Source: Trichoderma breve (lineage: Eukaryota; Ascomycota; Sordariomycetes; Hypocreales; Hypocreaceae). From it: DNA of 64,000 bases. Shown one piece after another: positions 10,607-21,649 of the stretch. The notes under the pieces are model-generated. The model worked only from the letters and a program-made list of their open reading frames with translations, had not been told where the DNA came from and made no database searches. The stretch covers positions 930,001 to 994,000 of the forward strand of contig NC_079233.1 of the NCBI RefSeq assembly GCF_028502605.1, given 5' to 3'. The translations under genes were made by a program, and so were the position numbers. Positions within the stretch are counted from its first letter, which is position 1, and every line of letters begins with the position of its first letter.

Positions 10607-13600
10607 GCCGCGACAATACACTGCGATGGAGCGGTGTGATTGTAAAGGCAGAAGAGCTTCCAGGTGCAAGTACTGAGCTGGAGCTGTCTCCGGCTACTTG
10701 GGGGGGATCATCTATGCACTTTGCACAGGCGCAATTCGTCCGCTGGGGGAGGGGAGGAGCCAAGTGGCAGCCAGTCGGTGCACGTACCTGGAGGCATTGT
10801 TGCAATTCACTAATTCGCCTGGCAGTTGCGGAATTGATTCGCAGTCCCAGACGGCGCAACCTGGTCGCAAGCGCTTGACGCTGTCCAGTAAGCAAACGCG
10901 ATGGGCGCGGGCCTCAAGCTTTGGTGTTGCCGAGTGACGCTTGGTCACGTGAGCAGCTTTTTTTTCTTGGTTCTTATCGTTATCGATCTCCACAGCTGTG
11001 AGCTCTCCACTTTCAACGCCGCGAGTCGTGATATTACTGCGTAGAGCTGCAACATCTCAAAGGCTATTCTATCCTTCACGGTGAAGCTTGGTGAGCTTTA
11101 TAATGCATTGGAACCTGCTTGACCGTTTATTCACGGAGTTTCCACCGCTTCTACTCACCTTTGATAGATGAAGCATTCTTTGTATTCTTGCTCCACGTCT
11201 GTGCTAACAAACATGTTGGATGACGCCTGGACGAAAGGGGAAAACAACAACCGGACCTGGTGGTTCTATACAAACTTTTGCTCATACTCATACAGTGGCC
11301 CGTAATCTTTGCTCGGGCCATCAAAATCATTTAATAACTGTAAATGAATTTTCTGTCGAGCCACCCGTCCAGCACAAACGGCGCTTCCCGATATCCGGCA
11401 CGCTCGGCTGTCGCTGACTGCCAAGCGGAGGACAGAAAACCCGAGACTAAGAAGATATCGAACACCAACGAGTTAAATTATACGCCTATACAGAGAGTAA
11501 CTGCTATATTTACATTTCGCAGATAACCACTAATATATTTATATTTCTCTAGTAACGGCTACTATATCTATATTTAACTACTAGCTGCTACTAGATTTAT
11601 ATTTATCTAGCTAGTAACTGCTATTATATTCGTATAGGTAAGAAACATTGAGTGCTGGCTGAATAGACGTTCTCTAAATAAAAGCGGTATTCAATGAGTT
11701 AATAAGGTGCTTATATTACTAAATGTATGCACTTATTCATTTGCGGTCTCGCTTTTTCTGTCATCCGCTTGACTGCATACTCCCAGCTCACATGAGCAAC
11801 AAAGCGTGCTTCAAGAGGCGATTGCTATTTAGAGTTGTCTTGCTTCCGTACTTGGCACACATGTTTGCATGCATGATTCTCCATTGTTTGCCGTCAAATT
11901 ACAAATTCTGACGCTGCGGCCGCTTGCTGCTCACCTGCTGTCCTTTGACGCCCAGCCTGGAGGAATCGGGATCAACAACACGCCGAGCTGCGATATGCCG
12001 CATATCCTGAAACGAGCCGGTCATGTAGACCAGTCGCAGTTACGCCGACTCTTGATTCAACAAGAACTGCCGTCGGGAAAACAGCAATTGTGAGTCGGCC
12101 GACGTCCACACCACATCAATGGCTGCATTCAACTTGGCCTGCATGAATAGCCGGATGGTGGTTGGCGCAGTCGACTTTGCGCCGGTTCCTGCGATGGAAG
12201 GCTGTTGGTAGGGCGTCGTATTCATTAATCCACGCATAATGCTATTATGTCCCGCAGGTGGGCGGCCTTCCTTTGCTCTTTTGACCGGCTCATTGAGCTT
12301 TTCTTGGCAGACTCTTGGAGGGACAGCTGCTTTCTACTTACCTAGCGCAAAGTAATTAACGTTAGCATGGCTATCAAGCCCTGTCGGAATTCGCTAGCAT
12401 CATGTAGGTATAAATTACTGCAATATCAAACGGCCCTCGTCGGAATCACATGCTGCCGCCAGCAACCCAGGTATGCAGCAGTAGTACCTGGTAGATCACC
12501 CGAAGAGGCTCTTTGTACGCGGCTAAGCAAATTTCTTAGCTAAAATGAGGGTCCAACAAGGCCAACGGTCCTTTGTGTAACGGGGTCATCAAGCAGACCG
12601 GCCGGCGTAACTCAAAGGGAGCAATCGGCCTCGTGTTTGGAGCGCCAAAAGTGCCACGGTCCGGGGATCCGAGCCCACCAGGTCGAAAAAAAGACCAGCG
12701 CGGCAAGATGCGAAACGTTGCCGATTCGAGAAGGCCGGTTGGCATTCCTGTTTGCCCGCTAGAATGCACGCAACCACACTCGCGACCGGCAACAAGGGAC
12801 CTAGCCAGGGGTAAGATCGCAGAGACTTCCATGGATCTTTGCCGGAAAGCTTAGTGTGTAATACGACTCTGCTGCTTCGTAGCGACAGCACGGCTTCGTC
12901 AGAGGTGGTATCCATTGCAGCGCCGTCCATGGAGGGTACTTAATTAGACGTATGTAATTTGCCTGCCTACCTAGCCGGCAGCCCTAATGTCTCGTGTGCC
13001 AGACTGTATTCCGCCTCGAGCTACTCCTTGCGGGAGGACGGAAATAGATCGACCCAGCTATGGGCGTATCGAGATGCGATCTCTACAAGAGATAGGGTGC
13101 TGAAATGGACGATTTTCAGTCGTACCACACCAAAACTAAAGCACACCCCTTGGCCATTAGCTCCAAGGTGCTAGTCAGCAACGCCATCGTCTACCGTTTC
13201 TTAGTATGCAGCGCGACACCAAGACAGCAATATCCGTCCATGCAAGGAGTAGTCCACGGCGTGGCAGTGAACGAAAGTGTTGCATCATAGAGGAGGTCAT
13301 TGCTGTTGGAGAGTGGCCGTGTCTCCAAAGCATATCCAAGACAAAACTCATGCCTTCGGCGATTACGCACCCAATAGGCTCTCATGGCACTCCCCACAGG
13401 CGACTCTATTCCCCGGCTGAAATCAGCCGCAGTAATCTAGGAATTAAGAAACGGCTAAGCATAGCCAAGCTTTTCGAGACAATGTTTCAACGCCGGTCCA
13501 CGGCAGCTTTCCCGGCGAGGTCTTATCTGCCGTCCAGGGAGGAACGTTTTTTTTTTTTAAACTCTTCTCCCCACCTCGTACCAAAGCATGGCAAAAGTAG

Positions 13601-16600
13601 GAGTCGTCGTAGTCGTCGTACGGAGTACAGCGTGCTCCATATAGCCAAGAGGAAGGCGGAAAGACTGCTGGGTGAAATTTCTTAGTCTTGGGGCTGCAAA
13701 TTCTTCTGCAGTGGTCAGGGAGTCCGTGCAGGCACACTTCCCTCGGCTACAAGTATGCCAAGGTGCCGTCTTGGGACTGCTGCATACGAGCGTATGTACT
13801 GTAATACTACTCGTACGGAGTTGTTGTGCTGGCCGTGAGAACCCATGTTGATGAAGTCTCCACCGTCGCTGCGCTAATCGCACCAAGGGGCTTGGTCGGC
13901 TCTCACGTCAAGCTCTTTCCCACGAGACAAGAGCAGGGCAGTTGTTCTGTGATGCGCCACCCTGGCTTGTTCCGGCTCAGCATGGTCATGATCCTGCTAG
14001 AATGATAAGTCCACAGGGAACCACGAAGCGTTCTATCATAGGACGCTATGATTATATCAGACCTGCACTTCTCTACAGGGCACAAGGTCGTAAAATGCTA
14101 GTTGGACGAGAGATGACCGAAAAAGGTTGGGTCTGCGACAAGGGGACCCGTTGTCGTATGCCCATGCAGTAAAAGACCAGGCCAGACACGCAGTTAGGCC
14201 GTTGACGAACGGTCGAACAACGGCGGCGCGGAAGTGATATGACAGCTCCCGGAACAGACAAGGGGCAATGCTTTGATGACATGACAGGTGTGTGTGCTCC
14301 TTGGCCACCAGCCAGACCATCTGGCTCTTCTGGACACTCGTCTCATTCTCTGTCATAAACTTGTATCAACGGAGTAAGCGTCTGACTTTAGCTTAACCAA
14401 GGAGAATGGCTTCGCTTTGGCGTCAAACTTTGACCATAGCGTCCACCCCCTGGACGGCCTGGGTGATCTCCCGAAGTGACCCCCCTGAAGCCTCGGATCT
14501 TTTTAATCTGGCCTGTGTTTGGAGGACGAAGAGCACTCGAGTTTTGAATGCTACGAGCCCATTGCGCCATCGGTAGGAGGGTATTCTTGGGCATTGAATG
14601 TGACACTGAGACTTGCCATTCAAGATAAGAGGCTGTAAGCAATACATAGCCTGAAATAATAAAATAGCCAACAAGCCTTGATGGCATTCACACTTTCTCT
14701 CAACTTGCCTGAAATCACAAAGCACCCTGCTGCAACAGGAGAGCACGCTAGGCATCCGAGCCTTTCTCTGATGCCCACTCCGTTCATTGGCGGCGCTCAG
14801 CCGGTCTGGATCTTTTGCAATTCGGCCGGTGCGAAGTAGGGTGGCTGGCACGGGCGCAGGAGAGGTGGGATCGCGTGCAGTTTGGCTGCAAGAATGAAGC
14901 GATTGGATTCAAGAACGCCACGAGAAACAGCTGGCTGGCCATGCCCTTGGCTCTGGGCCAGATGGGACACGGCCTCTGAATGGCAGGTACGAGTACTCGG
15001 CCTCTGCTTGTAGGATCCGTCCACGTTACTCCTGAGATGGCTCCGATCGCTGCCACCCTTGCTGGCGAGTCTTGATCGAGTCCGTCTGGGCATCGTCTAG
15101 TCTGTTGCGGCCGGCTGCCCGATGTCTTGTCGTGTTGTTTCTGTGCTCCTGCGCTCCTGTTCTGTACCGTACCTGTACATGTAAGAGGCACGAGTAAGGT
15201 GGTATTCGTACTGTAGGTATGGAGTTCGGAGCACCGAGTATGTACAGCAGGTCCAGTCCTCAGCTGCTGATAGCTGCTGGCCGATCAAGCTCCATTCATG
15301 TTGCCAAGGCATCTGGGCAGTGCATACCCGTGGGCTGTAAGGTAGTAACAAGGTCAATCAATCCAATGGCTTGGACCTGAGAGGACAGACGCAGACGCTG
15401 ATGAAGCTCCATCACAAGAGTCTCCATCGACTCATGATGTAAGTTACTCCGTACACGAACAGAACAGCAGGGCCGGAATGATTCCCTGGGCAAGAGTGGG
15501 CAGGCACCATGACAATCTCCTGCGAGCCTCCTTCCTCCAGCGGCGCCCCATTACGAGTACCTACATGTACATGTATCCGGACGGAGCACAGCGCAGGTCG
15601 CAGGTCGCAGACGGCCAATACTCCGTTGCTCCTGCATCCTACCGACGCTACTGCTGGCGTAGGAGCCTCTAAAACATCGACTACAGGTAATAGTAAGGTG
15701 GCATGTACCCGTACTTGTGCTCCGTGCTGTACCCCGTACCTTCATGGCGCTCACTCGTAGGTACTCTGCAGCTGATTATCTGCTGGTGGTGGACTCGAGG
15801 ATGAGGAGGCCCGGAGGATGAGTACAGCTCATGGAGGCAGTAGCCCGTAGGAGGTACATGCACCCGACCTCAATCTTTGCTCTGCCAAGTGCGGCATCCT
15901 CAATTGTTCCCCCCAGGCTCTCATACATGTAGGTACATGTACCGACACGTGCCTGGGCTGGATGTCTCTTTCAGCCTGGAAAGTCCGACCTCATAGTCTC
16001 GTGGATGCCCGACTCAGCTTCCTCACAACTCAAACCCGGCTTCGGCGGCTGGGCTGGCCTGACCGAACAACTGAACAACTCACTGGCAGCCCTGGCCACC
16101 GCCAGCAAACCGCGGTCACGATCGGCACGCCTGTCTCCCACTATCCGCACCACCAGTGGACGGTCTCTCGGCGACGCTGACAGCTGGAGCACTAATCTGG
16201 GGGGCCGGGTTCTGGCGCTGCGCCGGACAGGGGGCAAAGCGGCCACACTGGCGCCTAGCGGTGGGCTGCTACTGTACAGCGAGTGCCAGCGCCTGAGCTG
16301 CCCGCTATGAGCCGCCTGTAGCGCCTGGGCCCGGTGCGGTGGGGAGCCCTGGAGGGGGGGGGGGGGGGTCGATGTTCCTTTTCCACTTCTCCCATGGAAG
16401 CGTCCCGTTCGAGGTCCCACCCCTGAGCCGGCTCACCACCTAAAAAAAATAATTAAAGGTTTCCCACGGCTTCTCCTGACTTTGAGCTTTGTCACGAGGG
16501 GAATTGAGTGAGCTGTTTCTGGGCTGTCCGTCGTCGAGAGGTCTTGTTCTGCTTCTTGTTCTGCTTCTGCATTGGCGTTTCCCTGTCCACTTCCACGCTG

Positions 16601-16944
16601 CTCTGAGTTGAATAAGCAGCCTTGACGTTTGTGAACCGCCTCCCCCTTGAGGGCATTTGCTACCCACGCTCGTTTTCCAAATCCGCCCCTGGTCCTTTAT
16701 ACGCTCCTTATGATCTTCACAGGTCCTGCTCCACGAAAGGAGCTGTTGGCTTTGGTCGTCTTCCATCAAATTACCTTCTCTCTGCCTGTTTCGTAGCGCC
16801 AGAACCAGAACGATATCCCCCCTCCTCTCCTCTAGCCGGCCGATCGATCGCTTCTGCCGACGAAAGAAAGAAAACCAACATATCCTACTTTTCACCGCCG
16901 TCTCTTCCCTCGTGGCACACCCTCTCTTCTAGAAATTGCAAGCA
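10607..16944. other. 6.3-kb gap without a supported gene
   Basis: No spliced or unspliced frame here shows a family motif. Many overlapping 60-150-codon frames occur on both strands, as expected in GC-rich non-coding DNA. It holds an AT-rich degenerate array (11489-11640), a poly-T run near 13546-13558, a dense group of TACATGTA palindromes (15176-15941) with five TACTCCGT-type motifs, and a poly-G run near 16349-16368. The last about 500 nt are the promoter and leader of the downstream gene. Long non-coding RNAs cannot be excluded. Confidence 0.5.
11489..11640. repeat. Degenerate AT-rich tandem array
   Basis: About five imperfect units of roughly 27-33 nt, each built on AGTAACTGCTACTATA followed by a T-rich TTTATATTT part. 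Units differ by substitutions and small indels. The patch is much richer in A and T than its flanks. This could be an old repeat altered by RIP (C-to-T mutation) or a short regulatory array; the sequence does not decide. Confidence 0.5.
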
Positions 16945-19139
16945 ATGTCTGAAACGCCGGTGCCCAATGCCGAGGGCAACCAGCCCAAGGCTGTAAAGGA
17001 CAAAAACTGCGAGTACTGTGGCCAGGCCTTCACCTCGTCTTCCCTCGGCCGACATCTTGATCTCTATATCAAGGACAAGAACCCCAAGCCCCCGGATGGT
17101 ATTCACGATGTTGATGCTATCCGGAAGCTCCGTGGCAACATCACTCGACGTCAGCCTCGAGGCTCCCTTGGTGCTCGAAGAGACAACTCCACCCCCGCGG
17201 GTACCCCGAAACCAACGGCTAGGAAAGTATCGCCTGGGCAAGAGTCAGATAGCTTCAAACCTTCTGCCATACCCAAAGAGGGCCTATACGCTATTGGACC
17301 CGTCAAGTACTCTTATACTACTCCATGGGAGGCCACTGGCGTTATAAATGATATTCCAGGCAAGAATGCCTGGGATGGCAATGCCCCTCAAGATACCAAC
17401 AAGCGTCCCGGGGTATCAAGGAACGCTAGCAAGCAGATGGCCCAAAAAGCTCAGTTCGATATCAAACAAAAGCTTGCAGACTCTATGGACACTGCTAGAG
17501 CCGCAGAGCTGGCTCTCAGAGAACTGCTGAGCTCATGGCGGGCGGCAAAGTAAGTCATCTTGTCTCTTCAGGGCTTCGTCAAGAACTGGTGTTCGCCATA
17601 GGGGCCGGGATCGACTAACAACAAACCAGACAGCAGATTGATGGTAATTCGACACCTTTCGACTTCGATCCTCTTGCTCTGGATTTTCCAGCTCTTACTT
17701 TGCAGTGTCTTCAGCCACCGCCAACCTTGTTCTCTTCGACTCAGCACGCTACCTCGACATCCTGGGCTATACAGTGGCCGTCCCAACGCGAGTATGAGGC
17801 GCTTCAGGCCTACTTCCTGGAGGAATTCAAGGCATGGAAAATTACATGCGCTTCGGCTACGACCACGGTGATGGAGGAGATGGCGTATCCCCCAACTGGG
17901 GGCCCGTATAGAGACGTGAGAGAGGCCGTAAAGAAGGCTGAGAGAGCTGCTGAAAATCTTGAGCTGCATGTCAACGAACACCTGAAATCTGCGTATGCAG
18001 TTTGGGAGAGTTTGCCCAGCCAGCGGAAAAGTGAACTTTGGCTTCTTGAGCTGGCACGTGGAGTGGGTCGCAAGCATAAGGAAATGGAGAAGATGAAAGA
18101 GCAGCATCATAAGCTCAAGCAGGAAAACGCCAACCTCAAATCACACATCGACCAGCTCAACCGACTGCAGCAGCCGAGAGAGTTCAAGGTGCTCTCACCC
18201 TCCACCATTCCTCTAGAACGAGACGTTCTTGCGTACGCCTATGAGCAGGCCGTCACGGGGACCAAGCTTGTTGGTTTCGAGCTCGAAGATCGGCATCTGG
18301 ACCTGAATACCCTTGTAGCAAAGTCAATAGACCGATGGAAGAATATGATTGTGTCGAGTCGTGTTACCGCTACAGGGATGACCGCACAGCGGCCTCTGGA
18401 CCAGACAGCGGCCCAGACTCCTGCTGTGGCAAACCAAAACAGTCCGTCAGAACCCCCAAGCGCCGTGCAAACACCACAGTTGACGCAGCCGCCGCCTCCA
18501 CAGCAGCAGCAGCAGCTCGACAAAAGGCTCTCGACCGCAAGCACGAATGGTCCAGCCAGTGAGCAAAGCGCTTCGTCTACGACCAACACAGGCCCGCCGT
18601 CGATCGAAGAAACCAGCGATCAAGATGCCGATGCCGAGATGGAAGACGACGATAGCTTTGTTATGATGAGTCAATCACCTATCAAGCCATCGCACCCACC
18701 CATACAGCAGCAGGCGCAGCTTGATGTTTCTCGGACTCGTGGTCCCATGGCCCAGCAGCAGCAACAACAACAACAGCAGCAGGTCCAGCAGGTGCAACAG
18801 GTGCAACAGGTGCAACAGGTGCAACAGCAGGTCCAGCAACAAGTCCAACAGCAAGTTCAGCAGCAAGTTGTTCAGCAAGTCCAACAACAGGTCCAGCAGC
18901 AGGTCCAACAACAAGTGCAACAACAACAGGCTCAGCAGCAACAGGCACAGCAACGTAACACAGCAGATATGCGTTACATGATGCAAAATGGAGCTGGCAG
19001 CCCTGCAAGCAGAGCGGCCATGGCCATGAACCGTGCCATGCCCAACATGAACATGGCGGCAATGCAAGCCAACGCCATGCATGGCGCAGACATCACCATG
19101 GCGATGCAAGGGGTACGTGGTGACATGTACTTGGAATAA
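16945..19139 (+). CDS. Zinc-finger-like, polyQ/VQQ-rich nuclear-type protein of unknown function
   Basis: Exons 16945-17549 and 17630-19139 (80-nt intron, GTAAGT...CAG) give 704 aa. The N-terminus has CEYCGQAF, SLGRHLDLY and DGIHDVDAIRKLR, a compact Cys-x2-Cys...His motif that looks like an atypical zinc finger (residues about 25-60). A structured middle (about 200-420) contains Trp-rich and helical segments, including a probable coiled coil near EKMKEQHHKLKQENANL. Residues about 470-640 are low complexity: Pro/Gln, then an acidic DADAEMEDDD patch, then a long Gln tract interrupted by Val every third to fourth residue (QQV units). The end is Met/Ala/Asn-rich. It resembles a conserved fungal protein family without an established role. 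Nuclear regulation is an inference from composition. Confidence 0.8.
18749..18955 (+). repeat. CAG/CAA/GTC trinucleotide repeat encoding Q and V
   Basis: Within the preceding gene, CAG, CAA and CAR-GTN units run for about 200 nt, encoding Gln blocks of two to nine residues separated by single Val residues. Synonymous CAG/CAA mixing argues for selection on the protein and not simple recent slippage. Confidence 0.8.
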
Positions 19140-19805
19140 TAATGTCGATGAAAAAAAAACATATATCGGAAGAGGGCGTATTTCGGACGGTTTTAATAGA
19201 AGGAACGTCTCATTTTATATAAACGGTTGTACACTGGCCATCATGGTTACCGGCATTCATTTTCGAGCGACGGCCTCATTACAAAAGAATCTTTTCACTT
19301 TTTTTTTTCTTTTCTTTTCATGCAATATAACAAATCTCACGATTATTTCAACAAAAAAGGAACAATCAGCATTTTCTGTGCGCCTTCATGATGTGTTAAT
19401 ATAGAAACCGCAGCATTTGGGCCGGATAAAGAAGCATATAGACTGGCGGAGGAAATGGATTAGGGGATTGGGAGAATGTCGAATTTTATCTTTTCATTGT
19501 TTTTGCTTTTGGTTTGTCTGTAGAATGGGATAAGGCTGAAGAAGAAAGAGGGGTCGAATATTTTGTGAAACTATCTCTATTGGGCATTGCTGACTAGAAA
19601 TCGAAAGTAAGGAGTAGGCGTCAATAGATGGAATTTATATGCATTTTTATTTTTAAATAGAATCCTTTTTTCCTTGTCTCGCCCTCTATATATGTCTTGA
19701 GTTGAGTTTTTATACATGATTTTCTGTCGGGATCTGTCCCTGGCAATTGTTCCTCCGTGTAGCGTAATAGTACATCATCTAGTTTATACAGAGAAGCGGC
19801 TCGCT
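19140..19805. other. Convergent 3' region, no gene seen
   Basis: The 666 nt between the ends of the VQQ-rich gene (plus) and COX15 (minus). AT-rich with T-runs, as expected for two 3' UTRs. No coding content was found. Confidence 0.55.
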
Positions 19806-21286
19806 TCATGGCTTAATCTGCTTCAGCTTCTTCTCAATCATCCGCACCGTCGACTTTGGGATGTGTAGTCGGTGAGCGAGCACCAATGCGCCAGTGAGAA
19901 CAGCAAGGCTGCCAGCCTGGTGAGTGGCCGCCAAGTGTGTGGGAACCATGTAGATGAGGGTGGAGATACCGAGGGCCGCTTGCATGGTGACGAGATGGAC
20001 GAGGCCGGTAGTGCCCTTCTTTGCGTTCTTGGGGAGCGCGGCAGCGACCTTTCCGGTGCGGGCGTATGCGAAGAGAGCTAGGATTGTGCAAAAGGTCGTG
20101 ATGGCCATGATTCGGTGGTCAAGCTGGACGGTGCTGGGGTTTTCGAGCATGTTGCGCCACCACAGGTCAGAGCCGTCTTCCTTGCGGGAGTAGAACTTGT
20201 CCCACAGCTCAGACTTTGGCGGGGTGAAGCCGAGGCCCATCTTGGGGAACTCGTTGTAGATGAGGCCGGCGTCGAGACCGGCAACCAGGCCACCAGACAT
20301 GGCAGTGAGGAAAACGAGGCCGGTGACGCCAAGAACTGAGCGTCTGAAAGTCTTGAGGGCGGGGTTCTTGATGGCGTTGATGACAGCGGAGGCGGCAGCA
20401 GGGTCGGCGAGCAGACGACGGGTGCGGAGGATAGTCAGGCCAGACATGAGCATCCAGGAATAGCAGACAAAGGCGGTAGCCAAGTGAGTAGTCAATCGGT
20501 ACTGGGAGACACGCGGGTGGGAGCCAGGAGCAAAGAGATCGTCCTTGAGACCAGACTTGACCATCCACCAGCCAATGAAGCCCTGGAAACCAATCAAGCT
20601 AGAAATACCGAGGAGGTTGGCGGCCATTCTGGGGGAGACTCGGCGGCGCGCGACAAAGTACAGCGAGGGGAGGACAAACGACATGCCGATGAAGCGACCC
20701 CAGAGGCGATGGGTCCATTCCATGAAGTAAATCTTCTTGAACTCCTCCAGCGTCATGTGAGGGTTGAGCAGCTGGAATTCCGGGGACGCACGGTATTTTT
20801 CGAATTCAGACTCCCAGTCGGCAAGCGACATGGGAGGCAAAGAGCCGGTGACGGGTCTCCATTCCGTTATGCTGAGTCTATATACAGGATATCTGGTTAG
20901 CGACTGCCTCTTTCATTGCTTCTCTTGCTCATCCGAAGCGAAGTGAAATCGTACCCAGACTCGGTCAATCTTGTTAGTCCACCCCAGACGACGATGCCAA
21001 AGCAGCTGGCGGCACTGCCAATGAGCCAATATGCGACGGCCTTTGAGGTGGTTTTCTTAGGAAACGCCTTTGAAGCCTTGGCTTGCACCTGGGATGCCAC
21101 AGCTGAAGCATTTTGGGCCGCCAGACTTTCCAATGGCTTCGCATCGGCATATCCTCGTGATCGTACGATATTCAGAATTGTCGAGGGAGAGCGTCTGGGC
21201 GCCTGTCGAAGGCATTGGTTGCAGACAAAGAACCTCGAGGGCATCTGGAGGGCAGCCCTCCGAAGCCCAGCTGCAAAGACGGCCAT
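19806..21286 (-). CDS. COX15: Haem A synthase COX15
   Basis: Exons 21286-20955 and 20877-19806 (77-nt intron) give 467 aa. The ATG at 21286 starts a mitochondrial leader rich in Arg, Ala and Ser (MAVFAAGLRRAALQMPSRFF); the open frame upstream uses only non-ATG codons. Family blocks follow: WGGLTRLTESGLS across the intron, EWTHRLWGR, GFIGWWMVKSGL, LTTHLATAF, LDHRIMAI and THQAGS, whose His residues are the haem-binding or catalytic positions of Cox15. Several membrane segments are evident. The enzyme sits in the mitochondrial inner membrane and oxidises the C8 methyl of haem O to the formyl of haem A for cytochrome c oxidase. It is divergent from UTP14, sharing a 363-nt intergenic region. Confidence 0.95.
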
Positions 21287-21649
21287 TTTGTGCTTCTTTT
21301 GCGCAATAGCGCTCAATGTGAAGACGAAAAGGCGCTGGATCGCACGATTATTTCGGGAATCTGAATTATAGCATGTCGTCGGAGCTTACAGAGCGCCGAG
21401 GCGGGCGGGCCACAGCGGAGTCGGGAAAGAATTAGAGGGGCGCTGATAGGTGGGATGCCGCCGGGGGTCCCCGCCAAACTACTCTCACCGCCAATTTTTT
21501 CACACGGCAGAAAAAAACGTAAGGCAAAGTTGAGCAGCAGCAAAAAAAAGAGAAGGAAAAAAGCTTGAGAGAGAGGCACTTGGACAGCTTGGCGTCGCAA
21601 AACACCTGGCAACAACGCCCTCTAATTTACGAATACAGAGCCTGTGAAG
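21287..21649. promoter_or_regulatory. Bidirectional promoter between COX15 and UTP14
   Basis: 363 nt separate the two divergent ATGs, so both promoters and both leaders must lie here. It has A-rich tracts (about 21540-21560) and the AATTTTTTC run near 21493. No specific factor site is claimed. Confidence 0.5.

Noticed and set aside
18675..19109. Minus frames rich in Leu or Val/Ala opposite the VQQ repeat
   Set aside because: They are the antisense of CAG/CAA repeats in a well-supported gene.
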